A DNA stretch of 5,977 bases from Flavobacterium sp. (GCA_027483785.1 JAIXTU010000357.1:1-5977); one strand, 5' to 3'; positions 1 to 5,372 are shown, numbered from the stretch's first letter. Made by a program: numbers and translations. Notes: generated by a model not told the origin, from the sequence alone.

Positions 1-2
1 AC

Positions 3-1259
3 ATAACCTTGTTTATGGTTACGCACGACCGCTATTTCTTGGAACGCGTGTGCAACGAAATTTTGGAACTGGAAAACGGTAAACTCTATAACTATAAAGG
101 CAATTACGCCTATTATTTGCAGAAAAAAGAAGAGCGAATTGCTGCCGAAAATGCCTCGATCGACAAGGCTAAAAACATTTTTGTACGCGAATTGGAATGG
201 ATGCGCAGACAACCGAAAGCGCGTACGACGAAATCGAAATCGCGTCAGGACGACTTTTACGTAATCAAAGAAAAGGCGCAACAACGACGGAAAGACAATG
301 TGGTGGAACTGGAAATTAACATGGAACGCTTGGGAAGCAAGGTTATTGAGCTTCATAAAGTGAGTAAAAACTTTGGCGAAAAAACCATTTTGAATCAGTT
401 TGATTACAACTTTCAACGCGGCGAACGCATTGGCATTATCGGAAAAAACGGAACAGGAAAGTCGACGTTTCTGAACATTGTTGCCGGAAATTTGCCTGCC
501 GATGGCGGAAAAGTAGTTATTGGCGACACCATAAAATTGGGTTACTACACGCAAAGCGGCATCAATCCGAAGCCGGGGCAAAAAGTAATCGAAGTGATTA
601 AAGAATACGGCGAGTTTATTCCGCTAACGAAAGGCAAGACGATTTCGGCCGGGCATTTGCTCGAACGCTTTTTGTTTGATCGGAAAAAGCAGCACGATTA
701 TGTGGAAAAACTCAGCGGAGGCGAGTTAAAACGCTTGTATTTGTGTACGGTACTGATTCAGAATCCGAATTTCTTGATTTTGGATGAGCCTACGAACGAC
801 CTCGACATCGTTACCTTGAACGTTTTGGAGAACTTTTTGCTCGACTATCCGGGTTGTTTGTTGGTAGTTTCGCACGATCGGTATTTTATGGACAAGATTG
901 TGGATCACCTTTTTGTGTTTCGCGGTGCTGGAGAGATTGAAGATTTTCCGGGCAATTACTCCGATTTTCGTGCGTATGAAGACAGTGTTCCGACGGAAAA
1001 AGCTGAAATTAAAGCCGAAAAGAACAGTTGGAAACAGCAACCGGCATCGGCGCTCACGTTTGCGGAGCAGAAGGAGTTTCAAAAGTTGGAGCGCGAGATT
1101 AAGCAGTTGGAAGAAGAGAAGCAACGTATAGAACAGGCGTTTTCGGACGGCACGATAAACGACATAGAGAAAGCCTCACTGGAACTTAAAACCGTCATCG
1201 ACAAGTTGGAAGAAAGGGAAATGCGTTGGTTTGAATTGGGCGAAAAGGCTGGGATTTAG
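3..1259 (+). CDS. uup: Uup-type ABC-F ATPase, 5' end missing
   Basis: This is a soluble ABC-F ATPase, a ribosome-associated class without membrane domains; Uup members act in translation or ribosome quality and also bind DNA. The reading frame is open to the left edge, so the TTG and ATG codons near position 9 are internal. Numbering from the TTG at 9, T5-H6-D7 is the H-loop of the first ATPase domain, whose Walker A and signature lie outside the window. Residues 40-95 are the charged interdomain linker that contacts ribosome-bound tRNA in this family. The second domain is complete: Walker A G145-T153, signature LSGGE 235-239, Walker B FLILDE 255-260, D-loop to D266 and H-loop SHD 288-290. 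Residues 345-410 form a charged coiled coil matching the C-terminal domain (ABC_tran_CTD) that separates Uup from EttA. About 200 N-terminal residues are missing. Base composition is more GC-rich than in the following genes, consistent with a conserved housekeeping gene. Confidence 0.93.
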   Translation: MTLFMVTHDRYFLERVCNEILELENGKLYNYKGNYAYYLQKKEERIAAENASIDKAKNIFVRELEWMRRQPKARTTKSKSRQDDFYVIKEKAQQRRKDNVVELEINMERLGSKVIELHKVSKNFGEKTILNQFDYNFQRGERIGIIGKNGTGKSTFLNIVAGNLPADGGKVVIGDTIKLGYYTQSGINPKPGQKVIEVIKEYGEFIPLTKGKTISAGHLLERFLFDRKKQHDYVEKLSGGELKRLYLCTVLIQNPNFLILDEPTNDLDIVTLNVLENFLLDYPGCLLVVSHDRYFMDKIVDHLFVFRGAGEIEDFPGNYSDFRAYEDSVPTEKAEIKAEKNSWKQQPASALTFAEQKEFQKLEREIKQLEEEKQRIEQAFSDGTINDIEKASLELKTVIDKLEEREMRWFELGEKAGI

Positions 1260-1329
1260 GGGAATGCTAATGTAGTTGATTGTATTGAAACCAGAATACA
1301 GAAAATTTTTCGAGTGTCAAATTCTTCGC

Positions 1330-1355
1330 AATTCAAAAATTGGTTTTTTTGAATT
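1330..1355. repeat. AT-rich 10-bp inverted repeat after the ABC-F gene
   Basis: AATTCAAAAA (1330-1339) and TTTTTGAATT (1346-1355) are exact inverted copies around the 6-base loop TTGGTT. The stem can be extended outward by GCAA (1328-1331) pairing with TTGC (1356-1359) if two T residues bulge. It lies about 70 bases after the ABC-F stop. It could end that transcript, but no U-tract follows the 3' arm, so a terminator role is only a guess. Confidence 0.4.
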
Positions 1356-1390
1356 TTGCTCCGTTTAGGATCGAAAAAAATCATAATTAG

Positions 1391-1421
1391 TTGTTTTTGC
1401 TTTAAAAGCTTCGTACCTTCG
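1391..1421 (+). promoter_or_regulatory. Bacteroidota-type promoter of the Abi unit
   Basis: TTG at 1391-1393 and TACCTTCG at 1414-1421 are separated by 20 nt. They fit the Bacteroidota primary-sigma consensus (TTTG, about 19-21 nt, TAnnTTTG) except for one C in the -7 box. Transcription should start around 1427-1429. That is just before the hairpin at 1433-1468 and about 66 nt before the Abi start codon, so this is the obvious promoter for the gene and for any short RNA made ahead of it. Confidence 0.7.
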
Positions 1422-1427
1422 TAATAT

Positions 1428-1477
1428 CAATCCCTCGCACGCCTCTGATTCAAGCGCAATTTGCGAGGCTTTTTTTT
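1428..1477 (+). ncRNA. Candidate short leader RNA ahead of the Abi gene
   Basis: If transcription starts near 1428 and stops at the U-tract ending at 1477, the product is an RNA of about 50 nt consisting almost entirely of one stem-loop. The next gene is an Abi_2 protein, and AbiF-type members of that family are reported to be held in check by a small non-coding RNA encoded beside them. The RNA is inferred from promoter plus hairpin only. The same sequence could instead be a transcription attenuator or a leftover terminator of the upstream gene. No similarity to a known AbiF RNA was checked. Confidence 0.3.
1433..1477 (+). terminator. Hairpin with U-tract between promoter and Abi gene
   Basis: CCTCGCA (1433-1439) pairs perfectly with TGCGAGG (1462-1468) across a 22-nt loop, and eight T residues follow at 1470-1477. 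A competing pairing exists inside it: GCCTC 1441-1445 with GAGGC 1465-1469. This is the form of an intrinsic terminator, but it begins only about 5 nt after the predicted transcription start. Its two alternative 5' arms could allow switching. Possible roles are small-RNA 3' end, attenuator, or barrier against read-through from the ABC-F gene. Confidence 0.55.
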
Positions 1478-1493
1478 ATACCTGCCATACAGA

Positions 1494-2405
1494 ATGAAAT
1501 ACCCTAAAAGGCCATACTCGAGCCAAGAGCATATAGCGCTGTTAGAAGAACGGGGCTTAAAAATTCCAAGTCAAGAAAGAGCTGAAAGATACTTAGATAA
1601 TGTTGGCTACTTTCGACTTACCGGTTATATGTTTCACTTACAAACTACCGATGGAAATCACAAATTTTTCACAGAAGCTAGTTTTGATGATGTCATCAAT
1701 TTGTATCAATTTGATAAAAAACTAAGAGCCATCGTTATTGAATATATGGAACGTATCGAAATAGCTGTAAAAGCTAAGCTAACCAATAAATATAGTTCAA
1801 GAGATGGCTTCTTTTGGTATACTAAGAAGGAATTATATGCAGATGCAAATATCTATATGACGGTCAACGAAAAAATAGCTAAAGCATTTGCCCAGCCTCA
1901 AGAAGGATTTTTAAAAGCATATAAATTTAAATATCCGTCTGAACCGTCGCCTCCTTCAAATATGGCGCTTGAAACGCTAACATTAGGCAATTTGTCGAGA
2001 TTATACAAGGGTTTAGATAACAATGAAATTAAAATAGAAATCGCAACCGAATTTGGTTTAGCATCGTCAACACTAACTTCTTGGTTAATTTATCTCACAA
2101 ATGTTAGAAATATCTGTGCGCATCACTCCCGCTTATGGAATAAAAAAATTACTGCCGATAGACCATCCATACCGAACCGAAAAAACTACAAATTCAATGG
2201 TACGATGACAAACGACTTCAACACTACCATGTACGGCGTAATTTCGATAATGAACAGATTACTACTTTCATTCAACCCTGATAATCGATTTATTTTAAAA
2301 ATTGAAAAATTAATAGCCGAGTACGCAATCGATACGTCTTTCATGGGATTTCCAGCTAATTGGAAAACCGATGCGCATTGGCATAAAGAAAAAATAGTTA
2401 AGTGA
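1494..2405 (+). CDS. Abi_2 (AbiD/AbiF-like) abortive-infection HEPN protein
   Basis: This is a 303-residue cytoplasmic protein of the Abi_2 family (AbiD/AbiF type), phage-defence or toxin proteins of the HEPN ribonuclease group. Family landmarks appear in order: an N-terminal YSSQEHIALLEERGL segment (8-22), ERYLDNVGYFRLTGY (31-45), LYQFDKKLR (70-78) followed by the helix YMERIEIAVKAKL (84-96), a LETLTLGNLSRLYKGL segment (159-173), and the C-terminal RNICAHHSRLWNK (205-217). R205 and H210 form the Rx4H HEPN motif expected to cut RNA. RLTGYMFH (41-48) also fits Rx6H by spacing, but this is the ordinary conserved N-terminal block. The ATG at 1494 is preferred because it begins the typical KYPKRPYSSQEH start, whereas the in-frame TTG at 1461 would lie inside the terminator-like hairpin. 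The gene has its own promoter and terminator and sits between unrelated genes, as expected of an accessory defence cassette. No partner protein is visible, which fits an RNA antitoxin or solo action. Confidence 0.88.
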   Translation: MKYPKRPYSSQEHIALLEERGLKIPSQERAERYLDNVGYFRLTGYMFHLQTTDGNHKFFTEASFDDVINLYQFDKKLRAIVIEYMERIEIAVKAKLTNKYSSRDGFFWYTKKELYADANIYMTVNEKIAKAFAQPQEGFLKAYKFKYPSEPSPPSNMALETLTLGNLSRLYKGLDNNEIKIEIATEFGLASSTLTSWLIYLTNVRNICAHHSRLWNKKITADRPSIPNRKNYKFNGTMTNDFNTTMYGVISIMNRLLLSFNPDNRFILKIEKLIAEYAIDTSFMGFPANWKTDAHWHKEKIVK

Positions 2406-2472
2406 TATAAAGTAACATTTAACTGAATAAATTTTAGGTCTGTACGTAACCTACTGGCTTTGAAAAATTACT

Positions 2473-2494
2473 AATGATCGAAAATCATTTTTTT
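2473..2494 (+). terminator. Intrinsic terminator of the Abi gene
   Basis: AATGAT (2473-2478) and ATCATT (2484-2489) form a perfect 6-bp stem around the loop CGAAA. A run of seven T residues spans 2488-2494. It lies about 70 nt after the Abi stop codon. The stem is AT-rich and so not strong, but the U-tract is convincing. Confidence 0.6.
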
Positions 2495-2526
2495 AGGTAG
2501 TAGTTTAGTTAGCAGCTTTTATTTTC

Positions 2527-2660
2527 TGGGCAGCCCCCACAAACGAGCATCCTTACGAAGAGGAACGTTACGTGGGGCCGCGTCGTCGCTCATACTCCTC
2601 GCCTTGCGCCCGAACCCCGGGCACAAAGCTGCGGGGTAATCCGCTCTGCCGCTGCTGCGA
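2527..2660. repeat. GC-rich structured intergenic island
   Basis: This stretch is strongly GC-rich inside AT-rich flanks and has no convincing reading frame. It contains two hairpins: CCCCAC 2535-2540 with GTGGGG 2572-2577, enclosing AACG 2542-2545 with CGTT 2566-2569; and ACCCCG 2614-2619 with CGGGGT 2632-2637. The opening GGGCAGCCCC and the closing GGGGTAATCCGCT resemble, from memory, the GC-rich dispersed elements common between genes in Bacteroidota. That assignment is unverified. A structured RNA or the scar of a mobile element are alternatives. Confidence 0.5.
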
Positions 2661-2691
2661 AAATCGTTACTAACGTTCAGTGAAAAAAACG

Positions 2692-2699
2692 TATCTTCG
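2692..2699 (+). promoter_or_regulatory. Possible -7 box upstream of the YcxB-like gene
   Basis: TATCTTCG fits the Bacteroidota -7 consensus TAnnTTTG except for one C. No TTG stands at the expected -33 distance. That place is occupied instead by the perfect palindrome CGTTA-C-TAACG (2665-2675). If used, transcription would begin near 2705 and give the membrane-protein gene at 2851 a leader of about 145 nt. A 12-codon frame (2706-2744, MKNGVSWRFGSF) would then start almost at the 5' end of the transcript; nothing else supports its translation. Confidence 0.35.
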
Positions 2700-2850
2700 T
2701 GAAAGATGAAAAACGGGGTGAGTTGGCGGTTTGGAAGTTTTTAAAAATGTGCGAATTCACAAATTACTAAAAAGATTCTTGTTGGTATTTGCGTTTTGTT
2801 TTTCATTAGAGTTATTCCGTTAATTCTTGTAACATCTTGTATTTCAATTC

Positions 2851-3396
2851 ATGACATTGACCTATCAATTAGACTACAACGATTTTTTAGAACACCAATT
2901 ATTTGCCGCTAGCAAAAGCGAACGAATTAAGAAAAAGCGACTTAATTCTTATGTAATAATTACAGGAGCTATGTTTCTTTTAGCATATCTGTTTTACAAT
3001 AGCAACAATTTGCCCCTGTTTTATTATTTTTTATTCATTGGAGTTATATCATTGCTATTCTATCCTTCTTATCAGCGATTCCAATACAAAAAGCACTACG
3101 CTAAGTTCATAATGGATACCTACAAAAATAGATTTGGAGAAACAACAAATATTCACTTTACTGAACATCTGATCGAGATAAAAGACAGTACTGGTGAAGC
3201 TAAATTCGATTTTTTAGCACTTGAAAATGTAACAGAAACTGCAGCGTATTTTTATCCGCGCTTAAAGTCGGGAGTAGAACTGATTATCCCAAAATCTAAA
3301 GTTAACGACGTTTCACAAGTAGCAGAAGAACTCAAACAACTTTGCGAGCGACATAAAATAAATTTCATTGAAGACCTGAATTGGAAGTGGCGATAA
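2851..3396 (+). CDS. YcxB-like membrane protein
   Basis: This is a 181-residue protein with the layout of the YcxB-like family, whose function is not established. A soluble N-terminus (1-31, with a basic patch SERIKKKR at 23-30) is followed by two closely spaced membrane helices (about 33-49 and 54-71). A basic cytoplasmic segment and a C-terminal domain (about 100-170) with alternating beta-strand character come next. The family pattern shows in IHFTEHLIEIKDSTGEAKF (101-119) and SGVELIIPKSKV (140-151), the last part matching the typical strand ending in IPK. Short N-terminus, hairpin in the membrane and both tails in the cytoplasm is the likely topology. The start at 2851 has no Shine-Dalgarno site, normal for this phylum. 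It is not obviously in an operon with either neighbour. Confidence 0.75.
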   Translation: MTLTYQLDYNDFLEHQLFAASKSERIKKKRLNSYVIITGAMFLLAYLFYNSNNLPLFYYFLFIGVISLLFYPSYQRFQYKKHYAKFIMDTYKNRFGETTNIHFTEHLIEIKDSTGEAKFDFLALENVTETAAYFYPRLKSGVELIIPKSKVNDVSQVAEELKQLCERHKINFIEDLNWKWR

Positions 3397-3413
3397 CAAA
3401 CCGAATTGTTTGT
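3396..3413 (+). terminator. Weak hairpin at the end of the YcxB-like gene
   Basis: ACAAAC (3396-3401) and GTTTGT (3408-3413) form a 6-bp stem that begins on the last base of the stop codon. The following bases are GTTTGTGT rather than a clean U-tract, so termination here would be inefficient or may not happen. Confidence 0.3.
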
Positions 3414-3707
3414 GTTTGTGTAAAAACGATAAACCTAAGCATTGGAATTAATAGGTCAAATCAACATCTGTTTTAATGATGATTTTCAATACCGTGTAGC
3501 AAACAATTACAAAGCTGCAGCGAGCCTAAAATATTTTGAATAGACAAAAAAGACGGAACGACTAATGAAAAATGCAATCCTAACAACATTGTTACTATTT
3601 TTTTATTGTCAATTTGCCCATTTGATTTGCTGCAATACAATTTAAATCCGCTCATATTTGGAGTTTCATTCTGCACCGTAAATCGAAAACTCTTGAAGTA
3701 CAAATTT
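3397..3707 (+). other. Gene-poor gap with one signal-peptide-like mini ORF
   Basis: About 310 bases separate the YcxB-like gene from the chosen start of the next gene. The only notable content besides the weak hairpin is a 26-codon frame at 3565-3645 (begins MKNAILTTLLLFFYC, ends ICCNTI). It looks like a secretion signal with no mature protein behind it. It ends inside the upstream extension of the following membrane-protein frame, in a different frame, so it could be a remnant of a broken secreted protein or chance. No clear promoter of the Bacteroidota form was found here. Confidence 0.4.
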
Positions 3708-4121
3708 ATGCCGGGCTTTATTTATTCGATTTTATTCAGCTACGTTTCCTTTTTCATTGGTTTTATTGGACTATTTGGAATAGGGTATTTAATTAACAAA
3801 ATAGCTGAAACACTTAATTTCAAGGTTTTAGACGCAAACATCGATGTGTTTTTATCCGGATTTTTTGCGTCAACTAGTATCTACTTCTTTTTTTCGAAAT
3901 TATACTTTATCGAAAATCTCCGTAAAGGCTTTTACATTATGTCACTTTCATACCTATTAGTGCCAATTTTAGTTTGCTTATTTCCAATTATTTTTAACGA
4001 CGTATTTATCTCTGACTTTTTTGGAGATTATTCGATTTGCTGGTTATTGATAGTTAGCTTGTTTTTAACTTATACATTCAATCGCACAGTAACCACAAAA
4101 GCATCTAGTCAATTGAGCTAA
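3708..4121 (+). CDS. Unrecognised four-helix membrane protein
   Basis: I do not recognise this family. From the ATG at 3708 the product has 137 residues, rich in Phe, Leu, Ile and Ser. Four hydrophobic stretches suit membrane helices: about 5-28, 45-64, 76-97 and 108-123. The short connecting loops carry charged residues (NKIAETLNFKVLDANID between helices 1 and 2, ENLRKG between 2 and 3) and the tail is polar (NRTVTTKASSQLS). A long helical membrane bundle is all that can be inferred; no catalytic or binding motif is visible. The frame is open upstream to a TTG at 3606, adding 34 residues without membrane character, so the ATG directly before the first helix is the more natural start. Neither end shows a Shine-Dalgarno site. 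It is followed by low-complexity tandem repeats. Confidence 0.55.
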   Translation: MPGFIYSILFSYVSFFIGFIGLFGIGYLINKIAETLNFKVLDANIDVFLSGFFASTSIYFFFSKLYFIENLRKGFYIMSLSYLLVPILVCLFPIIFNDVFISDFFGDYSICWLLIVSLFLTYTFNRTVTTKASSQLS

Positions 4122-4165
4122 AAGCCAATCTAACTTCTAACCCTACTGCCTTTTTTAGCTTTTTT
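4116..4165 (+). terminator. Possible terminator of the four-helix protein gene
   Basis: AGCTAAAA (4116-4123), overlapping the stop codon, is complementary to TTTTAGCT at 4153-4160, with a T-run following at 4161-4165. The loop is long at 29 nt. A second TTTTAGCT at 4162-4169 could pair instead. Because the 3' arms belong to a tandem repeat, this may be a by-product of the array. Confidence 0.3.
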
Positions 4166-4238
4166 AGCTTTCCCATTTTTTTCACTTTTTTCACTTTTTT
4201 CACTTTTTTCACTTTTTTCGCTTTTTTCGCTTTTTTCG
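4150..4238. repeat. 9-bp tandem array, CTTTTTTNN units
   Basis: The array reads two units of CTTTTTTAG (4150-4167), an irregular stretch (4168-4184), three units of CTTTTTTCA (4185-4211) and three units of CTTTTTTCG (4212-4238). Identical units are grouped by their last two bases, which suggests growth by local slippage or unequal exchange within sub-blocks. On the other strand the units read as NNAAAAAAG, a 9-bp spacing of A-tracts. It contains no CRISPR-like spacers. Confidence 0.9.
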
Positions 4239-4245
4239 CTTATCT

Positions 4246-4293
4246 CCAATCTTGTAATTTTTCAATCTTGTAATCTTGCAATCTCGAAATCTT
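4246..4293. repeat. 8-bp tandem array, NNAATCTT units
   Basis: Six consecutive 8-base units fit NNAATCTT: CCAATCTT, GTAATTTT, TCAATCTT, GTAATCTT, GCAATCTC and GAAATCTT. Two of them have a single mismatch in the core. The first two bases vary freely while the core is kept. The array begins seven bases after the 9-bp array ends and has a different period and core, so it is a separate repeat. Confidence 0.85.
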
Positions 4294-4355
4294 ACCGCTC
4301 GTCGACACTTTCTTGCCATTGAACTACAGTAACTGGAAATCTAGCGAACAAAATG

Positions 4356-4370
4356 AGTACTTGAAGTACT
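4356..4370. promoter_or_regulatory. Palindromic operator candidate at the NO-operon promoter
   Basis: AGTACTT (4356-4362) and AAGTACT (4364-4370) are perfect inverted repeats around a single G. The centre coincides with the -33 TTG (4361-4363) of the promoter, so a dimeric repressor bound here would block RNA polymerase. No regulator gene for it lies in the window, and I do not recognise the site as that of a named NO-responsive factor. Confidence 0.5.
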
Positions 4371-4391
4371 ATGATCGTACATTTAATTTCG
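4361..4391 (+). promoter_or_regulatory. Bacteroidota-type promoter of the H-NOX operon
   Basis: TTG at 4361-4363 and TAATTTCG at 4384-4391 are separated by 20 nt, the same geometry as the promoter of the Abi unit. The -7 box differs from TAnnTTTG only by one C. Transcription would begin near 4398, leaving a leader of about 14 nt before the ATG at 4412. It would drive the response regulator, H-NOX and HNOBA genes together. Confidence 0.65.
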
Positions 4392-4411
4392 GATAATTAT
4401 ACATAAACGAA

Positions 4412-4825
4412 ATGATGCAATCATTAAACATACTTCTGATTGAAGACGATGCAATCGAAGTAATGAAATTCAACAGAGTACTAAGTACATTAAATTTCAA
4501 ACACAAGATTATTGAAGCAAATAATGGTGAAGAAGCTTTAGCAATTTTAGAAAAAAAAGAAATCATTCCAGATATTATTATCTTAGACTTAAATATGCCT
4601 CGCATTAACGGGATTGAATTTTTAAAAATTTTAAAGGCCGACAGCTACTTAAAATACATTCCCGCAATTATTTTAACTACTTCGAACAACCACAGAGATG
4701 TGCTGGAGTGCTATAAAATTGGGATTGCAGGCTATGTTTTAAAACCATTGAAATACGAAGATTACCTGGATCGAATAAAAAAAACACTTGAGTATTGGAG
4801 TATTAATGAACTAATTTCCCAATAA
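4412..4825 (+). CDS. Single-domain CheY-like response regulator
   Basis: This is a 137-residue stand-alone receiver (REC) domain, the phosphate-accepting output of a two-component system. The acidic pocket E11, D12, D13 follows strand 1 (LNILLIEDD), the phospho-acceptor is D59 in IIILDLNMPRING, the switch residue is T90 (IILTTS) and the conserved lysine is K111 in KP (110-112). All essential positions are present. No DNA-binding or enzymatic domain follows, so it must act through protein contacts or as a phosphorelay intermediate. Two ATGs stand in tandem at 4412 and 4415; either could be used. It is the first gene of the NO-sensing operon, ending 4 nt before the H-NOX start, and its natural partner is the kinase-like protein beginning at 5375. 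Confidence 0.93.
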   Translation: MMQSLNILLIEDDAIEVMKFNRVLSTLNFKHKIIEANNGEEALAILEKKEIIPDIIILDLNMPRINGIEFLKILKADSYLKYIPAIILTTSNNHRDVLECYKIGIAGYVLKPLKYEDYLDRIKKTLEYWSINELISQ

Positions 4826-4829
4826 TATC

Positions 4830-5372
4830 ATGTACGGAATTGTAAATAAAGCCATAGAAGATTTAGTGATTGCCAACTTTGGCGAACAAAAATGGGAGGC
4901 CATTAAGGAACGAAGTAATATCGATATCGATTTTTTTATCAGTAGCGAACCATACGACGACGATGTTACGTTTAAATTAGCGGTTGCCGTATCTGAGGAA
5001 ATGAACATGAGCGTTGGCGACGTACTTGTTGCCTTTGGCGAATGGTGGGTAATAAAAACAACTTCGGAAAAATACGCAGGTTTGATGCAATCGGGAGGAA
5101 ATAATTTAAAAGAGTTTTTACTCAATCTACCCAATTTCCATAACCGAGTGATGTTAATTTATCCGAAACTTACGCCTCCAGAATTCAAAATTAGCGACAT
5201 AACAGAAAACAGTATTCATCTGCATTATTTTTCCAAGCGCGAAGGTTTACAAGAATTTGTTAGAGGTTTGATTCAAGGACTTGGAAAAATGTACGAAACT
5301 CCAACAACTATTGATTTAATACAAAGTAGAAACGACGGCAGTAATCATGAAATATTTAAGGTAAGCTGGTAA
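4830..5372 (+). CDS. H-NOX haem nitric-oxide sensor
   Basis: This 180-residue stand-alone H-NOX (HNOB) domain binds haem and senses NO in the cytoplasm. The N-terminus MYGIVNKAIEDLVIANFGEQ is typical of the family. The proximal haem ligand is H104 in NFHNRVMLIYPKLTPPEF, and the propionate-binding YxSxR motif is Y133-S135-R137. The segment LHYFSKREGLQEFV (131-144) is very close to the same part of the beta subunit of animal soluble guanylate cyclase. By that alignment the distal-pocket position equivalent to cyclase Ile145 (Tyr140 in the O2-binding Thermoanaerobacter protein) is F143, so no tyrosine hydroxyl is available to stabilise O2; NO selectivity is inferred. The length is the usual one for bacterial H-NOX. 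The gene is 4 nt after the response regulator and 2 nt before an HNOBA-domain gene, the classic partner of H-NOX, so NO probably controls that protein. Confidence 0.95.
   Translation: MYGIVNKAIEDLVIANFGEQKWEAIKERSNIDIDFFISSEPYDDDVTFKLAVAVSEEMNMSVGDVLVAFGEWWVIKTTSEKYAGLMQSGGNNLKEFLLNLPNFHNRVMLIYPKLTPPEFKISDITENSIHLHYFSKREGLQEFVRGLIQGLGKMYETPTTIDLIQSRNDGSNHEIFKVSW

Noticed and set aside
726..1124. Long minus-strand frame inside the ABC-F gene
   Set aside because: It lies fully inside a well-supported conserved coding region and its translation is low-complexity Leu/Arg-rich antisense; likewise the plus-strand frame at 898-1131.
1461..1493. Upstream TTG start for the Abi protein
   Set aside because: It would place the start codon within the terminator-like hairpin and add a non-conserved hydrophobic stretch encoded by the U-tract; the ATG at 1494 fits the family's N-terminus.
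1494..2405. Compact Cas13-like effector
   Set aside because: The protein is only 303 residues with one convincing HEPN motif and no repeat array nearby; it is an ordinary Abi_2 family protein, related to Cas13 only distantly.
2521..2700. tRNA or rRNA fragment in the GC-rich stretch
   Set aside because: The stems do not form a cloverleaf, no T-loop GTTCRA with matching 5-bp stem is present, and no familiar rRNA segment could be recognised.
3473..3703. Minus-strand frame in the gap before the four-helix protein
   Set aside because: 76 codons with no recognisable motif, promoter or hydrophobic pattern; chance openness in AT-rich DNA is likely.
4150..4293. CRISPR array
   Set aside because: Units of 8-9 bp without intervening unique spacers and no cas gene nearby; these are simple tandem repeats.
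4369..4605. Minus-strand frame opposite the response regulator
   Set aside because: It overlaps the promoter and the receiver domain including its acidic pocket and D59; no independent support.
4811..5134. Minus-strand frame opposite the H-NOX gene
   Set aside because: It is antisense to an unmistakable H-NOX domain and shows no recognisable domain of its own.
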